Shown piece by piece: positions 17,186-26,985 of a stretch of 64,000 nt of DNA; within the stretch, counting starts at the first letter, position 1, and each line of letters opens with the position of its first letter. The stretch is from an uncultured Desulfobacter sp. (GTDB lineage: Bacteria > Desulfobacterota > Desulfobacteria > Desulfobacterales > Desulfobacteraceae): positions 628,501 to 692,500 of the forward strand of contig NZ_OY781882.1 of assembly GCF_963677125.1 (NCBI RefSeq), in the 5' to 3' direction. Under the pieces are notes generated by a model. That model worked only from the letters and a program-made list of their open reading frames with translations, was not told the DNA's origin and searched no databases. A program made the translations under genes and the position numbers.

Positions 17186-18677
17186 ATAGTTTGGGCTGCT
17201 GCCACGAAGGCAGGGAAAAAGAAAAGCAGCATCCTTTGCCGGGGCTGGTTTCAACTTTAATCTCCCGGCCGTGGAGCTGGATAATCCTGGCGGTAATGGC
17301 AAGGCCTAAGCCCGTATGTTTATCTTTTTTTCTACTGAATGAATCTGACTGGTAAAAGCGGTTGAAAATATAGGGCAGCTCTTTTTCCGGAACACCCGGG
17401 CCTGTATCACTGATTCGAATCATGACCTCTTTTTCCATGGAGACCGCCACAGTCACTTTCCCTTTTTCCGGGGTATAGTTCAGGGCATTTTCAATGAGGT
17501 TCTCCAAGGCCCTTTCGATCAGGGCGATGTCTGCCTCAACAAAGGGGACGGAATTTTCGAATTGCTGGCTCAGTTCAATCTCTTTTTGTTCTGCGTTAAG
17601 GGTAAATTTTTGACAGATATCCTGGATAAGCTCTCTGAGGTCAAAAGGTTCCAAAGAAAGGTCCATGCGCGCGGACTCCAGGCGGGCCAGCTCAAGCAGT
17701 TCCGAGACCAAGGTGTTGAGGCGGCGGCAGTGGCGGATGGCAATGTCAAGGTAGTGGCGCCGTTCTTCAGGCGAATATTGATTCTCCTTGATAAGCAGGG
17801 TTTCAATATATCCCTGAAGGGTGGCAAGCGGCGTTCGCAGGTCATGGGAAACATTGGCTACCAGTTCCCGCCGCATCTGGTCAGAGGCTTTCAGCTCTGC
17901 CATCTGGGAGTCAATCCGGGCGGCCATCTCCCTGAATGTCGTGCTCAGCCGGTCAATTTCATCAGGGGGGCCCTGGGGTTTGGGCAAGTTTATATCTGCC
18001 TCGGCTGTTCCGCCCTCAAACGCTTCCATGACGGCGGCAAGCTTTTTCAGGCGGCCTGTGAGAAGGCCGAAGAGGACCAGCCCCGCTGCCAGAGCAAAGA
18101 GGAGACCTGCTCCGATCATCCAGGCCGAAAGCCTGAGGATATAGCTGCCTTTGAGTTTCTGGGCCACGGAGTCGTATTCCTCCCCGCCCAAAATGACATA
18201 AAGATAGCCTTCAAGCATTCCGTTTCGTTCAATGGGTGCCGCTGAAAAGACTTTTTTTCCGGTAGTGTTTTTGGGGTCATCTCCAAGAGCCGGCGGGATC
18301 AGCGTGCCGTCCAGCCATTGCTTTACAGGGGAGAGATCCACTGTGCGACGCTTAACACTGTCCGGGGGAGCGGAAAAGGTCAGGATGTTTCCATCAACGT
18401 CGAGAAGGTAGATTTCAATACCGGGATTGATGACCATGAGCATGTGGAAGATGTCCTTGAGCGCCGCCTGGTTTACCTGTCCCTCTTCCATGAGAATCCG
18501 CTCTTTGACGATCTGTTGGGCAAGGCCCGTATTCAGCTTCTGGTTCACCTCCTGCTGGTACATGTCTGTGGCAAAGACGGTCACCCCGATAAAAATCAGG
18601 CCCACCACAAGGAAGAGGGCGGAAAGACCAACTGCAATCTTGGCGTACAGGGAGTTAAACATCAGTCTCATCCGCAT
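17184..18677 (-). CDS. OmpR-type sensor histidine kinase
   Basis: A 497-residue membrane kinase. TM1 is at about residues 12-34, followed by a periplasmic sensor region (about 35-190), TM2 (about 190-212), HAMP, HisKA with the phospho-accepting His in LVANVSHDLRTPLATLQGYI, and HATPase with N-box LENLIENALNYTP, ISDTGPGVPE and GLGLAITARII. It should phosphorylate the response regulator encoded just upstream, whose coding end it overlaps by 23 bases. The signal is unknown. Alternative starts at Met3 or Met7 cannot be excluded. Confidence 0.9.
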   Translation of the reverse strand: MRMRLMFNSLYAKIAVGLSALFLVVGLIFIGVTVFATDMYQQEVNQKLNTGLAQQIVKERILMEEGQVNQAALKDIFHMLMVINPGIEIYLLDVDGNILTFSAPPDSVKRRTVDLSPVKQWLDGTLIPPALGDDPKNTTGKKVFSAAPIERNGMLEGYLYVILGGEEYDSVAQKLKGSYILRLSAWMIGAGLLFALAAGLVLFGLLTGRLKKLAAVMEAFEGGTAEADINLPKPQGPPDEIDRLSTTFREMAARIDSQMAELKASDQMRRELVANVSHDLRTPLATLQGYIETLLIKENQYSPEERRHYLDIAIRHCRRLNTLVSELLELARLESARMDLSLEPFDLRELIQDICQKFTLNAEQKEIELSQQFENSVPFVEADIALIERALENLIENALNYTPEKGKVTVAVSMEKEVMIRISDTGPGVPEKELPYIFNRFYQSDSFSRKKDKHTGLGLAITARIIQLHGREIKVETSPGKGCCFSFSLPSWQQPKL

Positions 18678-19371
18678 CCGTGAATTTATACCCTACACCC
18701 CAGACCGTCAGGATATATTGCGGATCGCCCGGATCGGTTTCGATTTTGGCCCGAAGACGATTGATATTGGAGTTGACGGTATGGTCGTAGCCGTCATGGC
18801 CGTATCCCCAGACATTTTCCAGGAGCTGAGACCGGTTAAACACCCGCCCCGGATGGCGGGCAAAAAAAGTGAGAAGGTCGTATTCTTTTGCTGTGAGGTC
18901 CACAGACCGCCCTGCGACGGTGATTTTGCGTTTTTCAGGATCAATGGTAAGCTCCCCGGCCTGGATGACGGGTTCCGGCACGGTCTTTTTCATCGCGGAG
19001 AGATTTTCCATACGGCGGAATACAGCTTTAATCCGGGCAACCAGTTCCCGGATGGAAAAAGGCTTGGTAATATAGTCGTCTGCCCCGAGTTCCAGTCCGA
19101 GAATTCTGTCGATCTCAGACGACTTGGAGGTCAGCATAAGCACCGGAGTGACCAGGCCCTTGTTTCGGATGCTTTTTAGAATTTCAATGCCGTCCATGCC
19201 CGGCAGCATAATGTCCAGGACAATGAGGTCGTAGCCCCCGCCGGCCGCTTTCTTATTTCCGGTAAGGCCGTCATGGGCCAGATCCACCTGCCAGGACTGG
19301 TCACCAAGATGAAGGAGAAGAAGATCAGAAAGCTCGGTATTGTCTTCCACCACAAGAATTTTTCTCTGCAT
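18655..19371 (-). CDS. OmpR/PhoB-family response regulator
   Basis: A 238-residue regulator: a receiver domain with phospho-acceptor Asp in LIVLDIMLPGMDG, Thr/Lys in LMLTSKS and KPF, then a winged-helix DNA-binding domain (LTAKEYDLLTFFARHPGRVF, DHTVNSNINRLRAKI). AGGAG precedes the ATG by five bases. It is first in a two-gene operon with the sensor kinase. Targets are unknown; the divergent TVP38-oxidoreductase gene is a candidate. Confidence 0.92.
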   Translation of the reverse strand: MQRKILVVEDNTELSDLLLLHLGDQSWQVDLAHDGLTGNKKAAGGGYDLIVLDIMLPGMDGIEILKSIRNKGLVTPVLMLTSKSSEIDRILGLELGADDYITKPFSIRELVARIKAVFRRMENLSAMKKTVPEPVIQAGELTIDPEKRKITVAGRSVDLTAKEYDLLTFFARHPGRVFNRSQLLENVWGYGHDGYDHTVNSNINRLRAKIETDPGDPQYILTVWGVGYKFTDADETDV

Positions 19372-19665
19372 GGGGGCTCCTTTTTTGGGGTAATACGAGA
19401 TGCAATCGTCGTTTTCCTGTTTGGCCTTTCAATGATTTGTTTCAATCATAGCGGCCCTTGGCAGAGCCAGTCAATTGAAAATACTCTTGTGACGGGTTTG
19501 TGATACTTTTATGAGATTTGGGGTCTAACTTTGAGATAGGCAAATCACCAAACTGGAGGTGACAATATTGCAAAAAACAGCATTTACGGCATTGCGGCTA
19601 CATGTTATTTTTTTAAAGTTTTCTTAAAAGTAAAGAGTTATGCGCATAAGTGTATTGGAAATAAA
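19372..19665. other. Divergent promoter region with a possible leader ORF
   Basis: About 290 bases between the two-component operon and the TVP38 fusion gene. On the plus strand GGAGGTGA (19555-19562) is followed five bases later by TTG (19568), opening a 19-codon frame that ends at 19627. This could be a leader peptide upstream of the fusion gene. No further signal is clear. Confidence 0.35.
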
Positions 19666-21813
19666 ATGAATCAACGCATTTTTAAAATAGTCATTCTCGG
19701 AATAATTATCCTGGGTGTTATCCTGTTTTTCTCATTGGACCTTCATCGGCAGCTGACCTTTGAGGCGCTTAAATCCCAACAGGCCGCCATGGCAAAGGTG
19801 TATGCCGAAAATACAGCCCTGACCATCTTTATCTATATGGCGGTCTATGTCGTTGTGACGGCATTGTCGCTTCCAGGGGCTGTGGTGATGTCCCTGGCAG
19901 GCGGTGCCGTTTTCGGGCTTTGGGCAGGTACAATCATTGTCTCCTTTGCCAGTACCATCGGTGCGACCCTGGCTTTTCTTGCGTCACGGTTTCTGTTGCG
20001 CGACTACATCCAGAATCGATTTTCCGACCGGCTTAAAAAAATAAATGAGGGTGTTGAGGCCGACGGCCCTTTTTATCTTTTCACTTTGCGCCTGGTGCCG
20101 GTGTTTCCCTTTTTTGTGATCAACCTGGTCATGGGACTGACCCCCATCAAAACGGGCATATTTTATATCGTGAGCCAGGTGGGCATGCTTCCGGGAACCC
20201 TTGCCTACATCAATGCCGGTACCCAGTTATCCCGGGTGGAAAGTGCTTCCGGTATCCTTTCCTTGCCGTTGCTGGCCTCTTTTGCGGTTTTAGGGATTTT
20301 TCCCTGGATCGCAAAGGCGTTCACCGGCTTTTTGAAAAAACGGCGGGTCATGGCGAAATTTTCCAAGCCGTCAAAATTTGACTACAACCTGGTGGTTATC
20401 GGTGCAGGTTCCGCCGGCCTTGTAACCTCATATATTGCAGCGGCTGTGAAGGCTGGTGTGGCACTGGTGGAAAAAGACAAAATGGGGGGTGACTGCCTGA
20501 ATACCGGATGTGTGCCTAGCAAAGCCTTGCTGCGCACGGCAAAAATGCTCTCCTATGCCAAAAGGGCCAAAGAGTTCGGCTTTGAGCATACCCATGTTGA
20601 CTTTCAGTTTAAAACGGTCATGGAGCGGGTGGAAAAGATTATTAAAAAAATAGAGCCCCATGATTCTGTTGAGCGGTATACCCAACTTGGGGTTGACTGC
20701 ATCTCAGGTGAGGCCCAAATTCTTTCCCCCTATGAAATTGAAGTGAACGGTAAAACCATCACCACCCGCAGCATTGTCGTGGCAACGGGTGCAAGGCCCA
20801 GGGTGCCGGCCATTCCCGGTCTTGACCAGGTGCCGTATTATACCTCAGATACGATCTGGTCGTTAAGAGATTTGCCCAAAAGGTTGGTGGTGCTGGGGGG
20901 CGGGCCTATCGGATGCGAACTCAGCCAGGCCTTTGCCCGTTTGGGGGCAAAGGTTACCCTGGTGGGCAGGGCGCCCCGGATCATGGGCCGGGAGGATAAA
21001 GATGCGGCCGATTTTATCCAGGAGACCTTTGTCCGGGAAGGGATTCAGGTCCTCACCGGACATTGTGTAAAAGAGATACGGGTGGACAATGACGAAAAAA
21101 AATTGATCTGTACCAGGAGTCCTGACGAACAAGAGGTGGCGGTTCAGTTTGATGCCCTCTTGGTTGCCGTGGGCCGTGTGGCAAATACCACAGGGTTTGG
21201 ACTGGGAAAACTTGGGGTGGCACTGAACCCCAACGGTACCATTAAGACCAATGGGTGGCTGCAGACCACCATTCCCAATATCTATGCGGCAGGCGATGTT
21301 GCAGGCCCTTATCAATTCACCCATGTGGCGTCCCACCAGGCCTGGTATGCATCTGTAAACGCATTGTTCGGCGCCTTTAAAAAGTTCAAGGCCGATTACA
21401 GGGTGATCCCCTGGTGTACATTTACCGATCCTGAAGTGGCCCGGGTGGGAATGAACGAAACAGACTGTCTTGCAGCCGGCATTGCCTACGAGGTGACCCG
21501 TTACGGCATTGACGATCTGGACCGGGCCATTGCCGATTCCGAAGCCCGGGGATTTGTCAAAGTACTGACCGTTCCCAAAAAGGACAAAATTTTAGGGGTA
21601 AGCATTGTGGGTGTCCATGCCGGTGACTTGATCCACGAATTTATTTTGGCCATGAAATATAATATCGGACTCAATAAAATCCTTGGTACTATTCATATTT
21701 ATCCGACCCTGGCAGAATCCGGCCGATTTACCGCCGGTGTCTGGAAAAGAGCCCGGGTACCGAAAACCGCTTTAAAATATGTCGAACGGTTTCTAACCTG
21801 GCAACGTAGATAG
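19666..21813 (+). CDS. Fusion of TVP38/TMEM64 membrane domain and mercuric-reductase-like flavoprotein
   Basis: A 715-residue protein in two parts. Residues 1-225 form a TVP38/TMEM64 (DedA-like) membrane domain with several helices and the motifs LPGAVVMSLAGGAVFGLWAG and FFVINLVMGL. Residues about 240-715 are a pyridine-nucleotide-disulfide oxidoreductase: FAD motif LVVIGAGSAGLV, redox disulfide GGDCLNTGCVPSKALL, NAD motif LVVLGGGPIGCELSQAFARL, and IYAAGDVAGPY. The dimerisation domain ends in TIHIYPTLAES. The C-terminal Cys pair of true mercuric reductases is absent, so mercury reduction is unlikely. Such fusions are known next to arsenosugar-type genes, and the next gene here belongs to that group. 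Confidence 0.88.
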   Translation: MNQRIFKIVILGIIILGVILFFSLDLHRQLTFEALKSQQAAMAKVYAENTALTIFIYMAVYVVVTALSLPGAVVMSLAGGAVFGLWAGTIIVSFASTIGATLAFLASRFLLRDYIQNRFSDRLKKINEGVEADGPFYLFTLRLVPVFPFFVINLVMGLTPIKTGIFYIVSQVGMLPGTLAYINAGTQLSRVESASGILSLPLLASFAVLGIFPWIAKAFTGFLKKRRVMAKFSKPSKFDYNLVVIGAGSAGLVTSYIAAAVKAGVALVEKDKMGGDCLNTGCVPSKALLRTAKMLSYAKRAKEFGFEHTHVDFQFKTVMERVEKIIKKIEPHDSVERYTQLGVDCISGEAQILSPYEIEVNGKTITTRSIVVATGARPRVPAIPGLDQVPYYTSDTIWSLRDLPKRLVVLGGGPIGCELSQAFARLGAKVTLVGRAPRIMGREDKDAADFIQETFVREGIQVLTGHCVKEIRVDNDEKKLICTRSPDEQEVAVQFDALLVAVGRVANTTGFGLGKLGVALNPNGTIKTNGWLQTTIPNIYAAGDVAGPYQFTHVASHQAWYASVNALFGAFKKFKADYRVIPWCTFTDPEVARVGMNETDCLAAGIAYEVTRYGIDDLDRAIADSEARGFVKVLTVPKKDKILGVSIVGVHAGDLIHEFILAMKYNIGLNKILGTIHIYPTLAESGRFTAGVWKRARVPKTALKYVERFLTWQRR

Positions 21814-23653
21814 TTTTTTAAATTTTAATATCTGAACAATTACAATGGGAGTACACTTGAACATAGATCAGTATAATCACTGGATCAGACTTGAACAGGA
21901 CAACACAGCCGTATATGTCAACCCCGAATCCGTGGACTGGATCGTACCCAGTGCCGCAGGAGACAGGCTGCTTCGAAAGTTTATCTTTTCCAAAGGGCAG
22001 GGCGGGTCAAAACAGGAGCCGGAAGCGGCCTTGGCACCCGGTGATACGGATTTCAACGCCATTGTCCGTGATTCCCAGTTCCTCTCCTTATTGAAATCAC
22101 CGGATGTGGCCGAGTATAAAGGCCGTGCCCATGTATTGCCCCTTAAACGGTTAAAAGAGTTCTGGCTGCATATCACCGATCAATGCAACCTTGCCTGCCG
22201 CCATTGTCTTTTTTCCTGTTCAGCAAAAACAAACCGGACCATGGATTTTGAGATGATCACTTCCACGGTTCGGCAGGCTTACGGCCTTGGCACCCGGATA
22301 TTTTATTTAACCGGCGGAGAACCTTTGGTTCACCCCGATTTTCAGAAGATTTGCCGGCTGATTTTAAATGAATATCCCGACACTATGCTAGTGATTTTGA
22401 CCAACGGGATACTGATACCGGACCATTTGGCTTTTTTCAAATCCTTGCCGTGTGACCGCTTATTCCTTCAGGTCAGCTTGGATGGTATTGAACAGACCAA
22501 TGACCGGTTAAGGGGCGCCGGCGCCTTTGCGAAAACAACTGCCGCCCTTGCCGCGCTGAAAGGGTCAAATATTGTCATCACCCTGTCCATGGTAGTTCAC
22601 CCGGATAATTTTCATCAAATGACAAAGATGGTCGAACTGGGTGTAGAGTTTTCGGTGAACGCCATTCATTACATGTGGCTTTTAACAACAGGACGGGCAT
22701 CGAGTCTGCCGGCTGTGTCGATGGATGAGCTGTTTAACAATTTGATTGAGGCTCATGATATGGCCGAAGCCCACGGTCTGTCCATTGATAATATCACCAA
22801 TCTTGCCGCCAGGGTTTTCTCCACCCCCGGCACTAAATACGATTTGGGCAATGCCGGGTGGGAATCGTTGGCGTTGGGACCCGACGGCATAATCTATCCC
22901 ACCCCGGCCCTGATCGGCCGTAAAGAGACCGGGTGCGGCCATATATCCCAGGGACTGGAGACGATTTGGCGCAACAGTGAAGGCCTTGGGGATTTGCGCA
23001 GTTTATCGGTAAAAGATGATCCCGTTTACGGAGACAATCCTTTGAAATACATTGTGGGTGGCCCGGACATTGATCACAGCTTTCATACCGGCGGATCATA
23101 TTTGGGATATGACCCATACCTGCCCTTGTACAGCCGCTTGGCATTGTGGTTAATGGTTCAATCGGCCCAAATCACCAAAGAAGCGTCCTGGCCCCAGATT
23201 CGGCGTAAAATGGGAGAAAAGCTGTTGCACTGTGAAAAGGAAGGTGAATGCGTGGCGTTGACCCACTCCAATTGCGTACTTACCCTGGCCGATACCCATG
23301 GCGTTGTGGGAGACTTTTATTCGGCAGCCGCACAACAGGAGAATACGGATATCATCAATCCGGTCTGCTATCCGGATGCGGAGATGTCCCATATTCCCAA
23401 AACCGCCAGGATTCGGTCTTATGGATGCGGCAGTCCGGTCCTGGACGCAGGCATCTCTTTGGGTGATACCGTGGTTGATCTTGGCTGCGGGGCAGGCGTA
23501 GAGTGCTACATCGCTGCCCAGAAAACAGGACCTTCGGGACAGATCATCGGCATTGACATGCTGGATCATATGCTGGCTTTAGCCCGAAAACCCCTTGGGG
23601 ATGTGGCTCAAAACCTGGGGTATGAGAATGTCAGTTTTAAAAAAGGCTTTCTT

Positions 23654-23662
23654 GAACAACTG
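23654..23662. repeat. Left target-site duplication of the ISAs1-family element
   Basis: GAACAACTG immediately precedes the IS; the identical copy is at 25004-25012. The next base is C on both sides, so the duplication could be read as 10 bp. Confidence 0.9.
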
Positions 23663-25003
23663 CAGGGCTATCGCATGTAAAAAAATGGCAGGCATTCTGT
23701 GGGTTTTAGGAAAAAAGTTAGCATTTCATAACATACATGACGTAACTATTTGATTTTAAAAGGAATATTTTTCGCTAGATTTTTCGTTTAATTTGTAGTA
23801 CCCATTGGCAACAAAAACAAGGAGTTGCCAATGGGTAAAAACAACATAAATAAATACTTTGAGACGATTGAAGATCATAGGCACCACAACAAGCTCCATA
23901 AATTAATTGATGTGATTATTATTGCAATATGTGGCGTTGTCGCAGGGGCCGATACCTACGAACAAATTGAAAATTTTGGAAAAAAGCGAAAGAGATGGCT
24001 TTCAAAATTCCTGGAATTGCCATATGGGATCCCATCACATGATACCTTTGACCGAATTTTTGAAAGGATGAACCCACAAGAATTTCAAAATAGTTTCAAA
24101 AACTGGATTGCCTCTGTAGCCAAACAAACCAAAGGCCAGGTTGTGGCGATAGACGGAAAAACCCTGAGACGCTCTCATAACAGATCTGAGGATAAAAAAG
24201 CCATCCATATGATTAGTGCCTGGGCAACTGCAAATCAGGTAGTTCTCGGGCAACTAAAAACGGAAGAAAAATCCAATGAAATAACCGCCATTCCCTATCT
24301 TTTAAAGTTGCTTGATCTATCCGGTTGCATAGTCACCATTGATGCCATGGGGACACAGAAAAAAATTGCGGAAACCATAATTGACAGTAATTGTGACTAC
24401 ATTCTGGCATTAAAAGAAAACCACAAGACCCTTTATGAAAATACAGTCCGTTTTTTTGACCACATGAACAATATGAAAGAAGAGGGATACTGTTTCGATG
24501 AATATGAAACAGTAGATGGTGGGCATGGACGCATTGAGACCCGTAGGAATGTCATAACCCGTGATATTGATTGGCTTGATGACAAAGAAAATTGGCCTGG
24601 TTTAAAATCTTTGGGGATGGTTGAAAGCACCCGGAATGTTAACGGGGAAGTAAGTTGTGACAGGCGTTATTATATATCCAGTCTTGATTGTACTGCGCAG
24701 GTATTTGGAACTTCTGTCAGAAGTCATTGGGGAATTGAGAATTCACTTCACTGGGTATTGGATATCGCTTTCCGGGAAGATGAGAGCAGGATACGGAAAG
24801 GATTCGGGCCGGAGAACTTTGCGGCAATTCGGCATATTGCCTTAAATCTGCTTAAAGAAAATAAAAGTTTTAAAGGGAGCATCAAGTCAAAAAGATTGAA
24901 TGCGGCAATGGATACACAGTATTTGGAGGACGTGATGTTTGCATGACTGGTAGATAACGCCAGGATCATAGGCCACTTAGAATTTTTACATGCGTTAGCC
25001 CTG
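23663..25003 (+). mobile_element. ISAs1-family insertion sequence, complete (1341 bp)
   Basis: Terminal inverted repeats are visible: the left end begins CAGGGCTA, then one mismatched base, then CGCATGTAAAAA; the right end is the reverse complement of the same pattern. A 9-bp direct repeat flanks it (23654-23662 and 25004-25012), matching the 8-10 bp typical of this family. One intact transposase gene is inside. Near-identical ends and an intact target duplication point to recent insertion. Confidence 0.93.
23831..24946 (+). CDS. ISAs1-family DDE transposase
   Basis: A 371-residue transposase from the ATG at 23831, which AAGGAG (23819-23824) precedes by six bases; a TTG at 23825 is in frame but too close. 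Family motifs: KLIDVIIIAICGVVAGADTYEQI, GIPSHDTFDRIFERM, then the catalytic Asp residues in VVAIDGKTLRRS and VTIDAMGTQKKIA and the Glu region in IAFREDESRIRKG. The gene is full length without frameshifts. Confidence 0.95.
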   Translation: MGKNNINKYFETIEDHRHHNKLHKLIDVIIIAICGVVAGADTYEQIENFGKKRKRWLSKFLELPYGIPSHDTFDRIFERMNPQEFQNSFKNWIASVAKQTKGQVVAIDGKTLRRSHNRSEDKKAIHMISAWATANQVVLGQLKTEEKSNEITAIPYLLKLLDLSGCIVTIDAMGTQKKIAETIIDSNCDYILALKENHKTLYENTVRFFDHMNNMKEEGYCFDEYETVDGGHGRIETRRNVITRDIDWLDDKENWPGLKSLGMVESTRNVNGEVSCDRRYYISSLDCTAQVFGTSVRSHWGIENSLHWVLDIAFREDESRIRKGFGPENFAAIRHIALNLLKENKSFKGSIKSKRLNAAMDTQYLEDVMFA

Positions 25004-26316
25004 GAACAACTGCCCCTGGCGGATAACACCGTGGATCTGGTCATCTCCAACTGTGTCATTAACCTTTCCCAGGACAAACGGCAGACCTTTGCTGAGATTT
25101 TCCGTATACTTGTCCCCGGCGGACGCATTTTTATTTCAGATGTGGTCACAGATGTTCCCTGTCCCCCTGAAATCCAGAATGATGCCGTACTCAGGGGGGC
25201 ATGTCTGTCTGGTGCCCTTGTGCAGCCTCAGCTGATGAGCATCCTGGAATCAGCCGGATTCAGCCGGATCCGGGTGGTAAAACGTTTTTTTTACAAAGAG
25301 GTGTTGAACCACAAGTTTTATGCTGTCACCTATACGGCTTTTCGTCCTAAGGCGGCGGAAAAAACCATGGTTGTTTATCCAGGCCCCCACGCCGCAGTGA
25401 TGACCGACGATGGACAGTTGCTTTTACGCGGACAATCGTCAGAAGCCATCAGACCTTCTGATGCCGGCGAGGACACGACGATTTTTGAGCTGGATCACAT
25501 GGGCAGTGTATCCAACATCGAAGCGATGAACTCCTGCAGCTGCGAGCTGCCTCCGCCGCCTGTGGAAGAAAACAATGCCACCGTGAGCCAAACGGCGCCT
25601 TCATTCCATCAAATGGGTGTGAAGTTCCAACAGGACTGCATGCTGTGCGGTAAACCACTGGTTTATCTGGAAAAAGAGATCCCAAAGTCTTGTGTCTTCT
25701 GCGGTAATGAATACCCTGCCAATGCCGTATGCGAACAAGGGCATTTTGTCTGTGACCACTGCCATGGAAAAGATATGGTGGATGTGGTCAAACATATCTG
25801 CACCCATACTGATGCAACAGATATGATTGAACTGATGAACCAGCTTCGCAGTCATCCTTCGTTTCCCCTTCATGGTCCTGAACATCATTTTGCAGTGCCC
25901 GGCGTCATCACTGCCGTGTATAGAAATCTGGGCGGCGATATCACAAACAGCGACATCACCATGGCCATTGACCGCGGAAGAGGCGTTCCCGGCGGGGTCT
26001 GCGCCTTCTGGGGGACCTGCGGTGCTGCCGTGGGTGCAGGAATTGCCTTGGGGGTCATTTTGAAAAGTACGCCGTTAAAACCCAAAGCCAGGCAGATCGT
26101 CCAGCAAGTTTCCGAAGCGATTATCCACGACCTGAACCGGATAGAGGCGGCCCGCTGCTGTCAGCGGGAGGTTTGGACAACATTTAAGACCCTGGCCCGG
26201 TTGTCAAAAACTTACCTGCCCCTGGCCTTGAAGGCTCAAGGTGATGTGCAATGCCGGCAGCAAGGCAAAAACAGGGAGTGCATCCGGCAAGCCTGCCCCT
26301 ATTTTAAGGTGTAAAA

Positions 26317-26985
26317 ATGACCACAGACAACGCTGTCATTGTTTTCATTAAAGCGCCTGAAAAGGGGCGGGTCAAAACGCGGCTGGCAAAGGGTGTGGGA
26401 GAGACGGCTGCCCTGGAATTATACCGCTGCTTTGTGATGGATGTTTTGGATATGGTCCGGTCAGCCCCTTGGGCGTTGCGGGTGTATTTCTATCCGGACA
26501 ATGCCTTTGACCGTATCAGATCCTGGCTGGGAAATGACTTTGATCTTTTTCCCCAAAAGGGCGCCACCTTGGGAGACAAAATGGAAAATGCGCTTGCCGG
26601 GACCCTTACCGCAGGATATGAGCGGGCTGTTCTCATTGGGTCTGATTTACCGGATCTGCCGTCCGCAATAGTGGAGAAGGCCTTTAATGGCTTGGAACAG
26701 TGCAGCGCAGCCATCGGTCCAGCCCGGGATGGCGGTTATTATCTGATCGGGTTTACGGCCAAAGGATTCATCCCCCAAATATTCCATTGTATCCCCTGGG
26801 GAACCAACCAGGTATTTGATCTGACCTTGAATAAATTTAAGGATCATCAAATTTCAAACTATACTCTCCCCGTGTGGCATGACATTGATACCCGAGAGGA
26901 CTTGGGCTTTATCAACCTTGATCCGGCTGCCAAAACGGCAGTTCACACAACCGGTTACCTTTTAAAACAAGGACTGAAGATTTGA
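26317..26985 (+). CDS. TIGR04282/DUF2064-type nucleotidyl- or glycosyltransferase (arsenosugar-type)
   Basis: A 222-residue GT-A-like protein: FIKAPEKGRVKTRLAKGVG at the N-terminus (substrate and nucleotide loop), then AVLIGSDLPDLP and IGPARDGGYYLIGF, the hallmarks of the DUF2064 family, which are called arsenosugar-biosynthesis-associated glycosyltransferases when paired with the next gene. It starts two bases after the interrupted gene and overlaps the following gene by four, so all three form one operon. If the IS blocks transcription, it may depend on a promoter inside the IS or downstream of it. Confidence 0.82.
   Translation: MTTDNAVIVFIKAPEKGRVKTRLAKGVGETAALELYRCFVMDVLDMVRSAPWALRVYFYPDNAFDRIRSWLGNDFDLFPQKGATLGDKMENALAGTLTAGYERAVLIGSDLPDLPSAIVEKAFNGLEQCSAAIGPARDGGYYLIGFTAKGFIPQIFHCIPWGTNQVFDLTLNKFKDHQISNYTLPVWHDIDTREDLGFINLDPAAKTAVHTTGYLLKQGLKI

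Larger units (their letters stand above)
21845..26314 (+). pseudogene. Radical SAM-methyltransferase-DUF5714 protein, interrupted by an IS element
   Basis: One gene split by an ISAs1-family insertion. Removing 23663-25003 and one copy of the 9-bp duplication GAACAACTG joins 21845-23662 to 25013-26314 in frame, giving 1039 residues. The radical SAM [4Fe-4S] cysteines are C114, C118 and C121 in CNLACRHC. A SAM-dependent methyltransferase follows (DTVVDLGCGAGVECYIAAQ), split within FLEQL/PLADNTVDLVISNCVINLS. The C-terminal part, DUF5714-like, has zinc-ribbon-like cysteines (CMLCGKP, CVFCGNEYP, CDHCHGKD) and AIDRGRGVPGGVCAFWGTCG. As it stands the first part ends as a 611-residue product with six IS-encoded residues. 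Neighbours suggest arsenosugar-type or related arsenic metabolism. Confidence 0.9.

Noticed and set aside
18427..19179. 250-codon plus-strand frame across the two-component genes
   Set aside because: Antisense to a clear sensor kinase and response regulator; its length results from codon bias in the true genes.
19666..21813. True mercuric reductase (merA)
   Set aside because: The redox disulfide is there, but the C-terminal vicinal Cys pair and an N-terminal HMA domain are missing, and no mer operon genes are near.
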